Below, piece by piece: positions 29,755-39,960 of a stretch of 64,000 bases of DNA (position 1 is the stretch's first letter; every line of letters begins with the position of its first letter). The stretch is from Saccharomycopsis malanga. Its lineage: Eukaryota > Ascomycota > Saccharomycetes > Ascoideales > Saccharomycopsidaceae. The DNA is taken from positions 1,240,001-1,304,000 of the forward strand of contig CP025322.1 in assembly GCA_004014935.1 (NCBI GenBank), read 5' to 3'. A program made the translations under genes and the position numbers. The notes under the pieces were generated by a model that saw only the letters and a program-made list of their open reading frames with translations, did no database searches and was not told the DNA's origin.

Positions 29755-30933
29755 ATGGCGTCGGGCAGAGATGTTTTCAACGTTGAAGTTTTCTTCATTG
29801 TGTTTAGAGAATCTTTAGAAGCCATTATTGTTTGTTCAGTTTTATTGGCCTTTTTGAAGAGATCGTTTGATAAGTCAGGCACAGATGTGAAGGTTTACAA
29901 GAGTTTGAGAAAACAGGTTTGGCTTGGGATGATTTGCGGTGTTTTTGTCTGTTTGGTTATTGGTGGTGCGTTCATTGGTACATTCTATACATTAGGAAAA
30001 GACATTTGGTCCAAATCAGAGGACCTTTGGGAAGGTGTTTTTTGTTTGCTTGCCACGATCATTATTTCTTTGATGGGTATTCCAATGTTGAGAATCCAGA
30101 AGATGCAAGACAAATGGAGAATCAAGTTGGCCAAAGCATTGGTTGCCAAGCCTAAGGAAAAATCTTTTCTCAACTTGGGTCATTACACCAAGAAGTACAT
30201 GATGTTTCTTTTACCGTTCATCACTTGTTTGAGAGAAGGGTTGGAAGCTGTTGTTTTTGTTGGAGGTGTTGGTTTGACACAGACGGGATCCAACAGAGCA
30301 ACTGGTTTTCCATTGCCTGTATTTATTGGTTTAATCTGTGGTGTGGCTGTGGGATTGCTTTTATACTATGGTGGTGCTACGTCTTCTATGCAAATCTTTT
30401 TGATTTGCTCCACTGCCATTCTTTATTTGATTTCTGCTGCTTTGTTTTCCAGAGCTGCCTGGTATTTTGACAATTACCAATTCAATCAAAAAAGCGGTGG
30501 TGATGCCTCTGAGTCTGGCTCTGGTCCTGGGTCTTACGATATCACTAGAACCGTTTATCATGTCAATTGTTGCAACCCAGAAAGGGATAATGGTTGGGAT
30601 ATTTTCAATGCCATCTTGGGCTGGCAAAACACTGGCTATTATAGTTCCGTCATTTCATACAATATTTATTGGTTGGTCATCATTTGCATTTTGCTTTTGA
30701 TGGTTTATGAAGAAAAAAGAGGACATTTGCCATTCTGCAAAAACTTGAAAATGAGACAATTGAACCCAATGTACTACGTTAAAAAATCTAAAAGAGACAA
30801 TGAAATGTCCGCTGATGAGGTTAACGAATTGTTCAGAAAAGCTGACCAAATCAAATATGATGAAAATGGTCACAGAATCTATGAAGAAGAATCTGAAAAA
30901 CCTCCAGTCACTGTTACTGCTAAAACCGCTTGA
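29755..30933 (+). CDS. FTR1: High-affinity iron permease
   Basis: 392 residues. Plasma-membrane permease that imports Fe(III) made by a Fet3-type multicopper oxidase. Both iron-binding R-E-x-x-E motifs are present: RESLE (18-22) and REGLE (160-164). About seven hydrophobic segments follow the Ftr1 pattern, and the DASESGSG loop precedes the last helices. The C-terminal cytosolic tail is charged (KKSKRDNEMSADEVNELFRKADQ). The ATG at 29755 is preceded by AAAG. No ferroxidase gene is nearby. I saw no CTG codons in the gene. Confidence 0.96.
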   Translation: MASGRDVFNVEVFFIVFRESLEAIIVCSVLLAFLKRSFDKSGTDVKVYKSLRKQVWLGMICGVFVCLVIGGAFIGTFYTLGKDIWSKSEDLWEGVFCLLATIIISLMGIPMLRIQKMQDKWRIKLAKALVAKPKEKSFLNLGHYTKKYMMFLLPFITCLREGLEAVVFVGGVGLTQTGSNRATGFPLPVFIGLICGVAVGLLLYYGGATSSMQIFLICSTAILYLISAALFSRAAWYFDNYQFNQKSGGDASESGSGPGSYDITRTVYHVNCCNPERDNGWDIFNAILGWQNTGYYSSVISYNIYWLVIICILLLMVYEEKRGHLPFCKNLKMRQLNPMYYVKKSKRDNEMSADEVNELFRKADQIKYDENGHRIYEEESEKPPVTVTAKTA

Positions 30934-31266
30934 AAAGTTTGTTTTTTTCATCCCCTTTATCAATTTTTGTTCATTTCGTGTTCTTTAGCTTTAATCAACC
31001 TTTATTCATATTTTTTTTCTGCTTTTCCCTTTCTTTTATTGGTACTTTGGCCGAATGTGTTTTTTCTTGGAATCTTCCTGATCCGTTCATTGTTCTTTTT
31101 ACGACCTTTTAGTTAACGTTAAATCAAATTGCTCACCAGCATCTGTCATTATTTCATGCTTTATATTGTAAACGTTTGGAAATTGCTTTTAATTCCCATA
31201 CAAGAAATATAATGGGGCGCTTTTTCAGGTATTCATTCAAGTTGATTTTATTCTGCTATATTAATT

Positions 31267-31300
31267 GATATATACTGGGCTCGAAATATAAGATATTAGT
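31267..31300 (+). mobile_element. SINE copy 6: 3' terminal scrap
   Basis: GATATATACTGGGCTCGAAA followed by TATAAGATATTA matches the conserved 3' end of the family; nothing upstream of it aligns. A 5'-truncated copy. Confidence 0.7.
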
Positions 31301-31688
31301 ATATTATAAAGAATGTGTAACATTATGATGGATTTGTATTGCACGGAGAATGGGTGAAACGATAACTAAATACATAAAAGGATAAAAGAAGACTAAAATA
31401 AAGGAGGAAATAGAACAAGTACGTTAATGGTAAACAGAATAAACAGGAAATGATGGATCAAAATATTTGGTTGATCAAATTAAACTAATTTAAATTAATC
31501 AGTGTAACCTTTAGCCAGTTTCCTATGGTTACAGAGAACTTTCCAGTTTCCGATTCAAAAAAACCGTCTGGAAACCTGAGAGGTTCATGGTATGATAGTG
31601 ATAATGATTTACCAAGCCTGCAAAAAAACCTCTCTATAGTATATAATCTTGGAATCATCATGTCCATTGTTAGTTATTATTGTACTAT

Positions 31689-31755
31689 ATATGTTTAAAC
31701 AACAAGCATCGATCGAGCTATAATAAGCTGTGATCATTCAATAAAATTTACGTTG
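31689..31755 (+). repeat. Dispersed repeat, copy A
   Basis: Begins TGTTTAAACAACAAGCATCG and ends TCAATAAAATTTACGTT; it matches 35576-35641 with a few substitutions and a small indel. Family unknown; it could be an old terminal-repeat fragment. Confidence 0.6.
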
Positions 31756-33223
31756 GCGGGTTTATTTGCACCAAGTCGATTTCCAAGATTTGGTTTGGTA
31801 TCTTCATTAGAAACGTTTCGTTTTGGCAATGGCCACACGCTGTAATATTAACGATGGTTCTGTATCAAACGGAGAATGGGGAAACGAAATGATAAATATT
31901 CTTCCAACTCTGTGCAACTGTTAACTTGACTCTTACACCTTTTTGCGCATTTAAGAACTTATTTCTTTGCAATATTATAAACATTGGACAACGATGCTTC
32001 GCGACATCTACATTGACGATCTTTATGCTATTGAGTCTCTATATTAGCGACATATAGTGAAGAGAAGCTTGGTAACATTTTGGGCCGTCGAAATAGAGTT
32101 TTACATTTATTCTTCGCGTCCCAGGACGTGTTTTCGTTATATTTACTACGCTGCAAATGGCAAATTGCTGCCTTCAGAGTTTAGTTCTTACAACATTTTA
32201 GCTTACGCCCAGTTCGGTTATTTGAAAAAATTATAATTCCCTTGAAAAGCAACAAGTTAGATAGCTTACTTTGCAAAAATTAATAAACAGCACCTCTAAC
32301 CTATACGTTTCTTCTCTTATTAGTACAGATGGCAATATTAATATTACAACCATCATTTTGACCAGTTGGTTAAGTCTTTGAAGTTTAAAATCCCGACATT
32401 TCTCCACACTTTTTCCACTACTAAACACAACCAAGAATAAAATTACACAAAACCCGAGTTAGAATCTGCTGATAATCAATATGAATTCATTTTGAAGAAA
32501 TGTATAATTGGTTCTCGGTAAAAATTAACAATTCGAAATTCTAGAGTGAGATTGATGAAGATCAGCGGCTTTTGTCAAGTGTTTGTTGGCGAAAATCAGA
32601 TGAATCAGATAATAAAACTGAATACATTGTGAATACCCGTAGTGCGTTTTGGACGCACCAGTGCCTGATATTTTAGATAAGATTTTTATGTGGGACGCTG
32701 CATGACCATGCGGCATTCCGGTGGTAGTCGAGACAAACGGCCATTCCGGAATTGAAACTGTCACAGGGTGAGTAAACCCCATTATTAATAAGTGCTTTTG
32801 TGATTATAGTCTACAAAAGAGTATTTATCTAAATCAAACTCGAGTATTCAATCATCTTTTTGTAGTTTGTCCATTGAAAAATTATGGGTTGTGGAAGCGG
32901 AGGGATTTACATTACAATCAATAAAAAAAACTATAAAAAGATGAGCAAAATGATTCAGTCAACTGAATTCAAACTATTATTCAGCTTTTGATAAAACTCT
33001 TTCTTGTCTTTTATAACAAACTTCTATAGTACTATTATGCACAGTCATATGATGGATGCATACATATGCGTTGAACAAACTTATTTTGTCAAAGTGCATG
33101 CACGTGCCAAAGAGAAAAAAAAAATAAAAAAAAGAGAGACAATTTCACGTAATAATAAAATGAAAAGGCAAATATAATGGGCAGAATAAATCAGTTATTG
33201 AGAGGATTATATATTAGTGTGAA

Positions 33224-34057
33224 ATGACCGATGGAAATCATTATGGATACTCCTCATATAGAGGAAGTGGAGGATATAGAGGAAGCAGAGGCTCATACAG
33301 AGGAGGTAATGGCAGCAGAGGATATGGTTACGACCGATTGTATCACAAGTCTAATGATGACTATTATAAAGGTGGTTCAACCAAAAATGGTGGAGATGGC
33401 GAAGGATTACATGATAATCCTGGGTCTACTAGCAACAATTCGTATTACAAAGGCAATTTATCCAGAAGACCGTCTTCATCTGGATATCAAGGGGGCTATA
33501 GGGGTGGAAGAAACGGTAGTTATTATAACAACTCGTACGGTTATAGCAAAGGAATAAGTAAGACTTTTGCAGGAAAAGACTCTTATGTTTCATCCAAAGT
33601 GTTTCATGATCACAAATCGGAAATATATAAAACAAAGGAAAAAAGTCCTGCACGCGAATTAGCAATTTATGATGGTAAAGAAGCTAAAGAAGTAACAAAG
33701 AATGGAAATGCGTCCAATGCTAGTAAAAGCACTAATTTGGACAGCTCTAGAATATGGGCAAAGTTGTATAAACTTAATGGAAGCTGTAGCGAAGACAAGA
33801 GTTCAGTTTTGGATCTTCCACTGTCGATACCGTTTAAAGTAAAGGAAAAGGAGCTTGCAGAAAAGTTCAAAAGTGACTTGAATGAGTTGGACGAGATTAA
33901 CGAAAAGATTAATACTGTATTTTTCACCAAGCTTGGCGGGGAGTTAATGTATGAAAACTTAAAGAGAATTGAGAAAAACCAAAAACTCATGTCACAGTTA
34001 ACCAGCGAGACGTTGGATAGAATTGTTAACAATGAAGGTGATTTTGATTTTTATTAA
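33224..34057 (+). CDS. LGE1: LGE1-like chromatin protein (Bre1 partner)
   Basis: 277 residues. The N-terminal 115 are Gly/Tyr/Arg/Ser-rich (repeated YRG and GGYRG), a sticky disordered domain; the C-terminal 80 form a predicted coiled coil (KEKELAEKFKSDLNELDEIN to ENLKRIEKNQKLMSQLT). This order, together with the segment RIWAKLYKLN before the coil, is that of yeast Lge1. Lge1 condenses with the E3 ligase Bre1 to promote H2B ubiquitination over gene bodies. An RGG-type RNA-binding protein is the alternative, but no RRM is present and the coil argues for Lge1. Confidence 0.62.
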   Translation: MTDGNHYGYSSYRGSGGYRGSRGSYRGGNGSRGYGYDRLYHKSNDDYYKGGSTKNGGDGEGLHDNPGSTSNNSYYKGNLSRRPSSSGYQGGYRGGRNGSYYNNSYGYSKGISKTFAGKDSYVSSKVFHDHKSEIYKTKEKSPARELAIYDGKEAKEVTKNGNASNASKSTNLDSSRIWAKLYKLNGSCSEDKSSVLDLPLSIPFKVKEKELAEKFKSDLNELDEINEKINTVFFTKLGGELMYENLKRIEKNQKLMSQLTSETLDRIVNNEGDFDFY

Positions 34058-34189
34058 GCGGTTTGTTAGTTTTTGTGGGAATAGTTTTTGAATTCACTTT
34101 TTGTATTATATATCGGGTTGATTTTAGGCATTACAAAATAAAGCATTTATTTACAAGTTTTGAATTGTATCATTTGTTATAGTTGATTC

Positions 34190-34800
34190 ATTGTCTTCGC
34201 AATGTTACTTTTATTCAATCAGCAAACATTTTGCTGCTAAAACATTTGTGGTTGGTATTACTTATTTTACTGCAGTTATTCCGAAGAAGTCGCCAATAGA
34301 TTCAAACAACTCAATAACACTCTCCATTTCATACACCACCAAATCGCACTCAAGGAGGTCGTTGTTATCCTTTTGACGTTACTGACCACTATTAAAGTAA
34401 TAGCAAAGCTAAGAGGTACATTAGAGTATTCCAAAATTATTAAAGATGCTCGTTGTTGGCAATAATGATGAACTGCTATTGGAATTAGCAGAGATTCCCT
34501 ATCGTTATTCGATAACCATAAAAGCTGCTCTTTGCCAGACCCATACATGCAAAACAGAATATTTCGACTTATTTCATAAAGATTGGTGATGAGGTCTACA
34601 TCAACACCACAATGATACTTGCTTTTGATGATATAAAAAATAAAGAACTTGTGTGGTCTATACGTACTGAGCTTGAACTTTCTTTGTCTTACAAAATGGA
34701 CCCAGTTTTCCATATTAGTCAACTCAGAAAAGGAAAGTCCATTTCAGCGGATTTCTTCAGTGCTTCTCCAGGCAGACGTCTAAATTTTCGAAAAATTTAA
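34190..34800 (+). mobile_element. Fossil fragment of a Ty3/gypsy-type LTR retrotransposon (integrase end of pol)
   Basis: The stretch near 34690-34730 encodes DPVFHISQLRK, the characteristic motif at the C-terminal end of Ty3/gypsy integrases; weaker pol-like similarity precedes it. The element is broken, with at least two or three interruptions over about 600 bp. No flanking terminal repeats are clear and no gag or reverse-transcriptase part is seen. It looks old. Confidence 0.55.
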
Positions 34801-35309
34801 AGGCGGGTCTCTCAAAACTAAAATTGAATAGTTTTATATGAACACAAGTAAAAAAAAGCTAAAAATTACATTGTTCAGTTAAATTTTAACTTGTTGTTGA
34901 CGATAATTACAAATGGATTATCGTTACAGATCTCAAGCACACAGCTGCTGAACGTTGCAGAAAATCATTCAAATTTCATGAGAATTTGAAGCATATTGTC
35001 GTTTAGAGACGCATGTATCATTTTTCGTGTAAATCTCCTATATGCTTCTGGTTCATGGCTTGATCGAATAAATACATTTGGATGCATCACTTCTTGTTTA
35101 TTTTATTTACAATTAGCCTCCTTGTTAGCCACTGGATAGGATGGTTCAGTAGCTATCACTCTCGGAGTGTATTATTGGTGGTAAACATCTATATACTTCT
35201 AGTCATATGGTCTGATCGACTAGATATCTGAAATCTCCTTACTCTATGTTTGCTCTGTCTACAGTTACGTTTTACCCATTCTTCGTTCAGTACAAATCCA
35301 TCTTAGTAT
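34801..35309. other. Intergenic DNA, nothing recognised
   Basis: AT-rich sequence between the Ty3-type fossil and a SINE copy; I see no gene or structured element. Confidence 0.4.
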
Positions 35310-35575
35310 TACACGGAGAAGAGAAAAAATCTAAGACTCAATTCCCGGCTATGAAAACTTTTTACGATGCTGAACAAGACTTCACCGGCAATTGTTACTG
35401 TATGAAACATGATCTAGACTGAAGTTTAGTACTTACTTTCCAATATATTAAATAAGAAAGTTACCCTGACCAGACATGTTGGTGGTTTCCCCATTGGGTT
35501 TTACCAGGTCTCTTTAGACGTAGCGCGTATATACGAAACTGATATGTACTGGGCTTGAAATATAAGATATTATAC
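35310..35575 (+). mobile_element. SINE copy 7: 5'-incomplete, diverged
   Basis: Matches the family from GGAGAAGAGAAAA through a decayed B-box region, the stem-loop (CTAGAC/GTTTAG), TGGGTTTTACCAG and the 3' end ACTGGGCTTGAAATATAAG. The A box is missing. No clear target-site duplication. Confidence 0.78.
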
Positions 35576-35641
35576 GTTTAAACAACAAGCATCGACCGGA
35601 CTATAATAATATAGTTGTAATCACTCAATAAAATTTACGTT
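35576..35641 (+). repeat. Dispersed repeat, copy B
   Basis: Second copy of the segment at 31689-31755, directly abutting the 3' end of SINE copy 7. The SINE may have inserted at the edge of an older repeat. Confidence 0.6.
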
Positions 35642-35837
35642 AGAACAAAAAAATGCTAGATGTAGAGATTGAATAACAAGCATACAGTGTAAATCGAAAT
35701 ACTAATAAGAGCAGATAAAATACATGAAGAACTATAACTTTTAAGAAAAATAGACATAGAAAGAAAGAATACAATGAATGAACAATGTTCATGAGAATGC
35801 GAATAAATAAAAAGATTGAGACTAAATGATGTAATGG

Positions 35838-38240
35838 TTAGCAGATGATTGTATCATGGGCATGATTATGATTGTTATTGTGGTCGTTATTTTTGTTAGC
35901 ATTCTGATCATTAGCTAATGCGATTTCGTATTGTTTTCTGGAAATGAAAGATGGCAAATCGATATCGCCATCGTTAGGATCATCACACCAATCCGAAATA
36001 TCATGTAACATTTTTTTGGAAATTTCCAAATTCATTTCAAACTCTTGGGCTGCCATTCGTTTTTCCAAATCTTGGCAATTTTCAATGAGAAAGAGTTCCC
36101 CTTTGTTCAATTTACGTTTCTTGTAATTGATAATAGGCTTGAAGTCGGTGATGTTGGTGATATTTCTGATTTCTAGGACCTGCAAGTTTGGAAAATAATG
36201 TTGTTCCAAAATTCTAGGAATGGAAGCATTTGTGAGCTTAACACAGTTATTCAAAGAAAGTTTGTTGATATTGGTGTTCTGATAATTTACCAAGTTCCAG
36301 ATAGTGTTATCAGTGATGTAACAACCTGCACAGCCTAAAGTTTTCAAGCATTCTACATTTCTGATGATGGAACAGATGGAAGCATCGGTAATCTTGTCTC
36401 TATTATTATATCTTCCGATATTCAAATAAGACAATTTTTTGCATTGTAATGAGATTTCAATGAGACCAGTATCAGAGAAATGTTCACAAGAGCGAAGATC
36501 GATCTTTTCCAAGTTTGGACAGTTGTTGGCTACAATTTTCAAGAAAAAGTTGTTGATTTTTCGCGAATTGGAACCAGCAAGAACAAGTTTTTTCAACATG
36601 GAAGGCCCATTATGAGAAAGAGCATTTGAAGTGAATAATGAAAGCGGGGGTGAGATTTCAGGACAAATATACATTTCGATCCATTCCAACTTGTTACCAT
36701 TAGCTATAACGTAATTGGCCAACAAATTGATTTGATCTTGAGTGACGTTCTTTAACTTGTGCATGAGCAATACGTTACTAGACGCGTTTTTGAATGCGTT
36801 TTTGAACTCTATATTAGTGTCATCGTTTTTGATTTTTGTTATTAATTTTTGAAAGTTGGCGTCATTATTGAAAAAAAGTTTTTTGAATATAAGTTTTTTT
36901 GCTATAGAGTTCCACATTTTGTTAACAAACAAACAATTATAAATTGTTTTATTAATGATTTTGATATTCTGAAAGTTTTTTATGCTTTGATTAAGCACGT
37001 TGTTTGCATAGAACTTGCTCTTGAACATTTTAGGATTGACTCCATTTTCGTGCTTGAGATAGTTTGAAAGGGCCAACTGATTGAGCTTGTCAGAGTTTTG
37101 TCTATTTAAAACGTTCTTCCACACTGTGCGGGCCGTGGTTTCGTCCTTGTAAATAAGTTTGGCATGTTCGTACGATAATGGTTTTCTACGTATAGGCGCC
37201 TGTTCCACCGGAAGCACAATATCGTTTTCCACAAACAACAAGATGCGTTCTAATATCTCTGGGAGCTCCAAAATAGACATCTGAGGCTTGTTCGTAGGGC
37301 TGATTTTGGTGGCAGAAAGCTTTTTTGTGATTTGCTGCACACTTGGATCAAAAGTACGTGATTGGATATTGTTAAAATAATTATTAATGAATTCCTTCTT
37401 GTTTTGGTTATGGATTGGTTCAATGGTGTTATTGAAAAAATCCAAATAACTTTCGGTTTGCTCATTCGATACATTAAGATCATCTAGAATGTTTGGATGG
37501 CTGACGTCTTCAACTAAAGTATCGCCATCATTGGCATAGCTATTATTCATTGTAGCAACAGACCTGCTGTTTGGCACATGATACGATTTCAACATAAACG
37601 ACAGGTCTACCATGGTGGTTTCGCCCTCCTCAATATCGCTTTGCTTGGATTCTTTGATAATTTGCGAAAGATTGTAATATCCTTTGGATGTGACCAACGT
37701 ATGACGCTTTTTATCATTCGGCGCCGATACACATCCCGGGGAGAAATTAAATACTGTTTTGGAAGGAGGAATGAAATTTGCAGTATCATCAATAGGTTCC
37801 TCATTAATTTTTGCAAATGTTTTTAACCCATTTCTCCTCAAACTGCTATTATTCAACACCTTGTTATCAAGCTTATTGAGATTCTGATGACTATGATAAT
37901 AAGAAGAAGAAGATGATGATGATGAAGAAGAAGCGTTATTCTGCTGTTGTTTCCGAGGAATATTACTTGTTTCTTTAGTAGCTTTCACTACTTTGGGCTC
38001 TTGAGTATTATTATTGCTGGATCGTTTGAATAATTTTATTTTTTTCAATGAAAGATCGTTGAATAACGTGGGTTTTCTTCTCTTCTGGCCAGCCGAATCC
38101 TCGCCATTGGAGCTGCCCTTAAGAATCGACTTCAAACTGCTTATCGAAGACGATTTCGATAATGAACGTTTAAGATTAGAAATGGACATCTGGCGAGAAG
38201 GCCTCCGCGAGGATCCTTGGAAATCACTGGTCTCATTCAT
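35838..38240 (-). CDS. AMN1: Amn1 F-box/LRR protein
   Basis: 800 residues, longer than S. cerevisiae Amn1 (549) because of a Ser/Lys/Asn-rich N-terminal 320. The conserved part begins with an F-box-like LPEILERILLFVEN (about 324) and continues through TIYNCLFVNKMWNSIAKKL. Leucine-rich repeats at about 530-720 include NLEKIDLRSCEHFSDTGL, CAGCYITDNTIWNLV and LSLNNCVKLTNASI. Amn1 antagonises the mitotic exit network and acts with SCF to degrade Ace2, controlling daughter-cell separation. The C-terminus is Asn/His-rich low complexity (NNDHNNNHNHAHD). Start ATG at 38238-38240. Confidence 0.87.
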   Translation of the reverse strand: MNETSDFQGSSRRPSRQMSISNLKRSLSKSSSISSLKSILKGSSNGEDSAGQKRRKPTLFNDLSLKKIKLFKRSSNNNTQEPKVVKATKETSNIPRKQQQNNASSSSSSSSSSYYHSHQNLNKLDNKVLNNSSLRRNGLKTFAKINEEPIDDTANFIPPSKTVFNFSPGCVSAPNDKKRHTLVTSKGYYNLSQIIKESKQSDIEEGETTMVDLSFMLKSYHVPNSRSVATMNNSYANDGDTLVEDVSHPNILDDLNVSNEQTESYLDFFNNTIEPIHNQNKKEFINNYFNNIQSRTFDPSVQQITKKLSATKISPTNKPQMSILELPEILERILLFVENDIVLPVEQAPIRRKPLSYEHAKLIYKDETTARTVWKNVLNRQNSDKLNQLALSNYLKHENGVNPKMFKSKFYANNVLNQSIKNFQNIKIINKTIYNCLFVNKMWNSIAKKLIFKKLFFNNDANFQKLITKIKNDDTNIEFKNAFKNASSNVLLMHKLKNVTQDQINLLANYVIANGNKLEWIEMYICPEISPPLSLFTSNALSHNGPSMLKKLVLAGSNSRKINNFFLKIVANNCPNLEKIDLRSCEHFSDTGLIEISLQCKKLSYLNIGRYNNRDKITDASICSIIRNVECLKTLGCAGCYITDNTIWNLVNYQNTNINKLSLNNCVKLTNASIPRILEQHYFPNLQVLEIRNITNITDFKPIINYKKRKLNKGELFLIENCQDLEKRMAAQEFEMNLEISKKMLHDISDWCDDPNDGDIDLPSFISRKQYEIALANDQNANKNNDHNNNHNHAHDTIIC

Positions 38241-39765
38241 ATTTACTAGTTACCAGCTTCAAAATGCCCTATAGTCTCATCAACAAATAAAATCCCACAA
38301 TATCTTCTTATATGTATAATCTATGGATGAAACAGAAAGACTCAATATGAAAAATAAGCAGACTATCTAGTAATAGATTCACAATAAACCACTCAATGCT
38401 ATGAAAAAAAATAAGAAAAAAAATAATTATCTCGTCTCTTTCTTTCTTTTTTTTTTCCTATTATTATTTTGGTTTTTACTTTCGCTTCCTAATAACCCTT
38501 TATCAATCTTTAACTTCCCTTTTTGTTAATACAAGATTTTCGCGGGCTGTTTGCTGTGATATGTGGCTGGCACACCCCCAGTCCTGCGACACGCTCGCCA
38601 CTTGCAGATAAAGGGGGCGACTTTAGGTAACGTGCTTATCATATGATACACATAGTCAGGGTCACTGACATATTTGTTTTGGGCACTGTTCCGATAGTGA
38701 ATGTTTCAAGCGTTTCAGGTTATGGATATAGTATGAACTTGAATAAAAGTTTGAGACGTTTTATAATGTTTTATGTTTCTGATTGAATGTCATGACAATC
38801 TAAATAAACCGGTTTTCGTGACATTTTGATTACCAGTAAAAGTGCGGATCTTTGAGAATATCCTAAAAGTGGAAGGAACCGGGCGGTTATAGAACGGACG
38901 CGGTACGCGGTATGTGTCATACAACTGCCGTGATATTGAAATTGTAAAGATAAATAATTGACAACTAAACACCTCCCAAGAGGGTCCTATTGCCAAAAAA
39001 GGATCGGCTCATGCGGGCATGCATGTTTCCGTGCACAGTTTGCGTAGAACCTTCTAGTAGTTGTAACAACCAGAGACTTGACAAACAGATGTAGTGCAAC
39101 ATGACAATAGTGGAAACTACGGAACCGTGGGTTGTTGCAAAACAAATTAGCATAACAACTACAACAGAAAACAAAGAAACACTGCGACATTTTGTATGTG
39201 GGAATCAACTTTTAGCAAATCAGATAAAGCACGCGTTTTGTTGTCCCAAAGTAGAACAAAATGATAGTACGTACATTGAGACATCCTGCTACGCCACCAT
39301 TCTGCAGCAGTACTGCATTTATTCGGTGATCATCCCAAGTTGAACAAATTCATGGTATGTAAAGACCCTCCCGTTTAGCGCAGTTTTACGTTACAATAGC
39401 ACAGAGTTATGATACATCCGCTGGAACAAACAATAAAAATTGCCACCGTATGAAATACTTGACTAACTAACGGACAGTGCCTCGACCATGATAAGCTGTA
39501 GCGTATGCGGAATAGTCAAATGCACACAAGACATACGCGTACGTGGACATGCAGTAACATGCATGAGTCGGCGTTCGGCGCCTAGCGGCGACTAGAAGCC
39601 AGAAAAAAAATTTTCTCTATAAAAGCATATTGGTCTGCTTCATTTTAAAACTAATTTCTATCAGTTATTCTTCTGTTTTTTCTTCATCTCTTAGATCTAA
39701 ACTTTTATATTCAAGTCGTCGACTCAGCCAATCGCTTACTCATAATAATTAATACTCTTTTCACA
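38241..39765. promoter_or_regulatory. Divergent promoter region AMN1 / GPI mini-protein
   Basis: 1.5 kb. On the mini-protein side: TATAAAAG at 39618-39625, TGCAT words near 39550-39565, and three CGGCG boxes at 39569-39573, 39576-39580 and 39586-39590. On the AMN1 side: a stress-element-like AAGGGGGCG near 38610 and A/T tracts. No ORF of note. Confidence 0.5.
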
Positions 39766-39960
39766 ATGCAATTCTCCAAGACTTTGATCGCTGTTTCTGC
39801 TTTGTTCGTTTCCGTTCAAGCTGCTAACTCTACTGCTAACATCACCGGTAACGCTTCCGGTAACGCTACCACCCCATCTAGCGGTGCTGCTATGGTTAGC
39901 GCTCCAGGTGCTATCTTCGGTGTTGCTGCTGCTGTCGGTGCTGCTGCTTTGTTGTTGTAA
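39766..39960 (+). CDS. Tiny GPI-anchored cell-surface glycoprotein
   Basis: 64 residues. Signal peptide MQFSKTLIAVSALFVSVQA (1-19), then a mature stretch of only about 20-25 residues with four N-glycosylation sequons (NST, NIT, NAS, NAT), a small-residue GPI attachment region (SSGAAMV) and a hydrophobic tail ending AAALLL. Codon use is as biased as in the ADP/ATP carrier (all optimal yeast codons), pointing to very high expression, and a strong TATA lies 148 bp upstream. General layout resembles minimal wall proteins such as Ccw12, but it is far shorter than any I know. Likely a carrier of N-glycans at the wall or membrane. Confidence 0.85.
   Translation: MQFSKTLIAVSALFVSVQAANSTANITGNASGNATTPSSGAAMVSAPGAIFGVAAAVGAAALLL

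Larger units (their letters stand above)
30934..33223. other. Long intergenic region FTR1/LGE1
   Basis: 2.3 kb with no credible ORF. It holds a SINE 3' scrap (31267-31300), one copy of a 67-bp dispersed repeat (31689-31755), a weak pair of similar segments at about 31327-31375 and 31852-31900, and the word block at 32656-32763. The rest is AT-rich. Confidence 0.5.
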
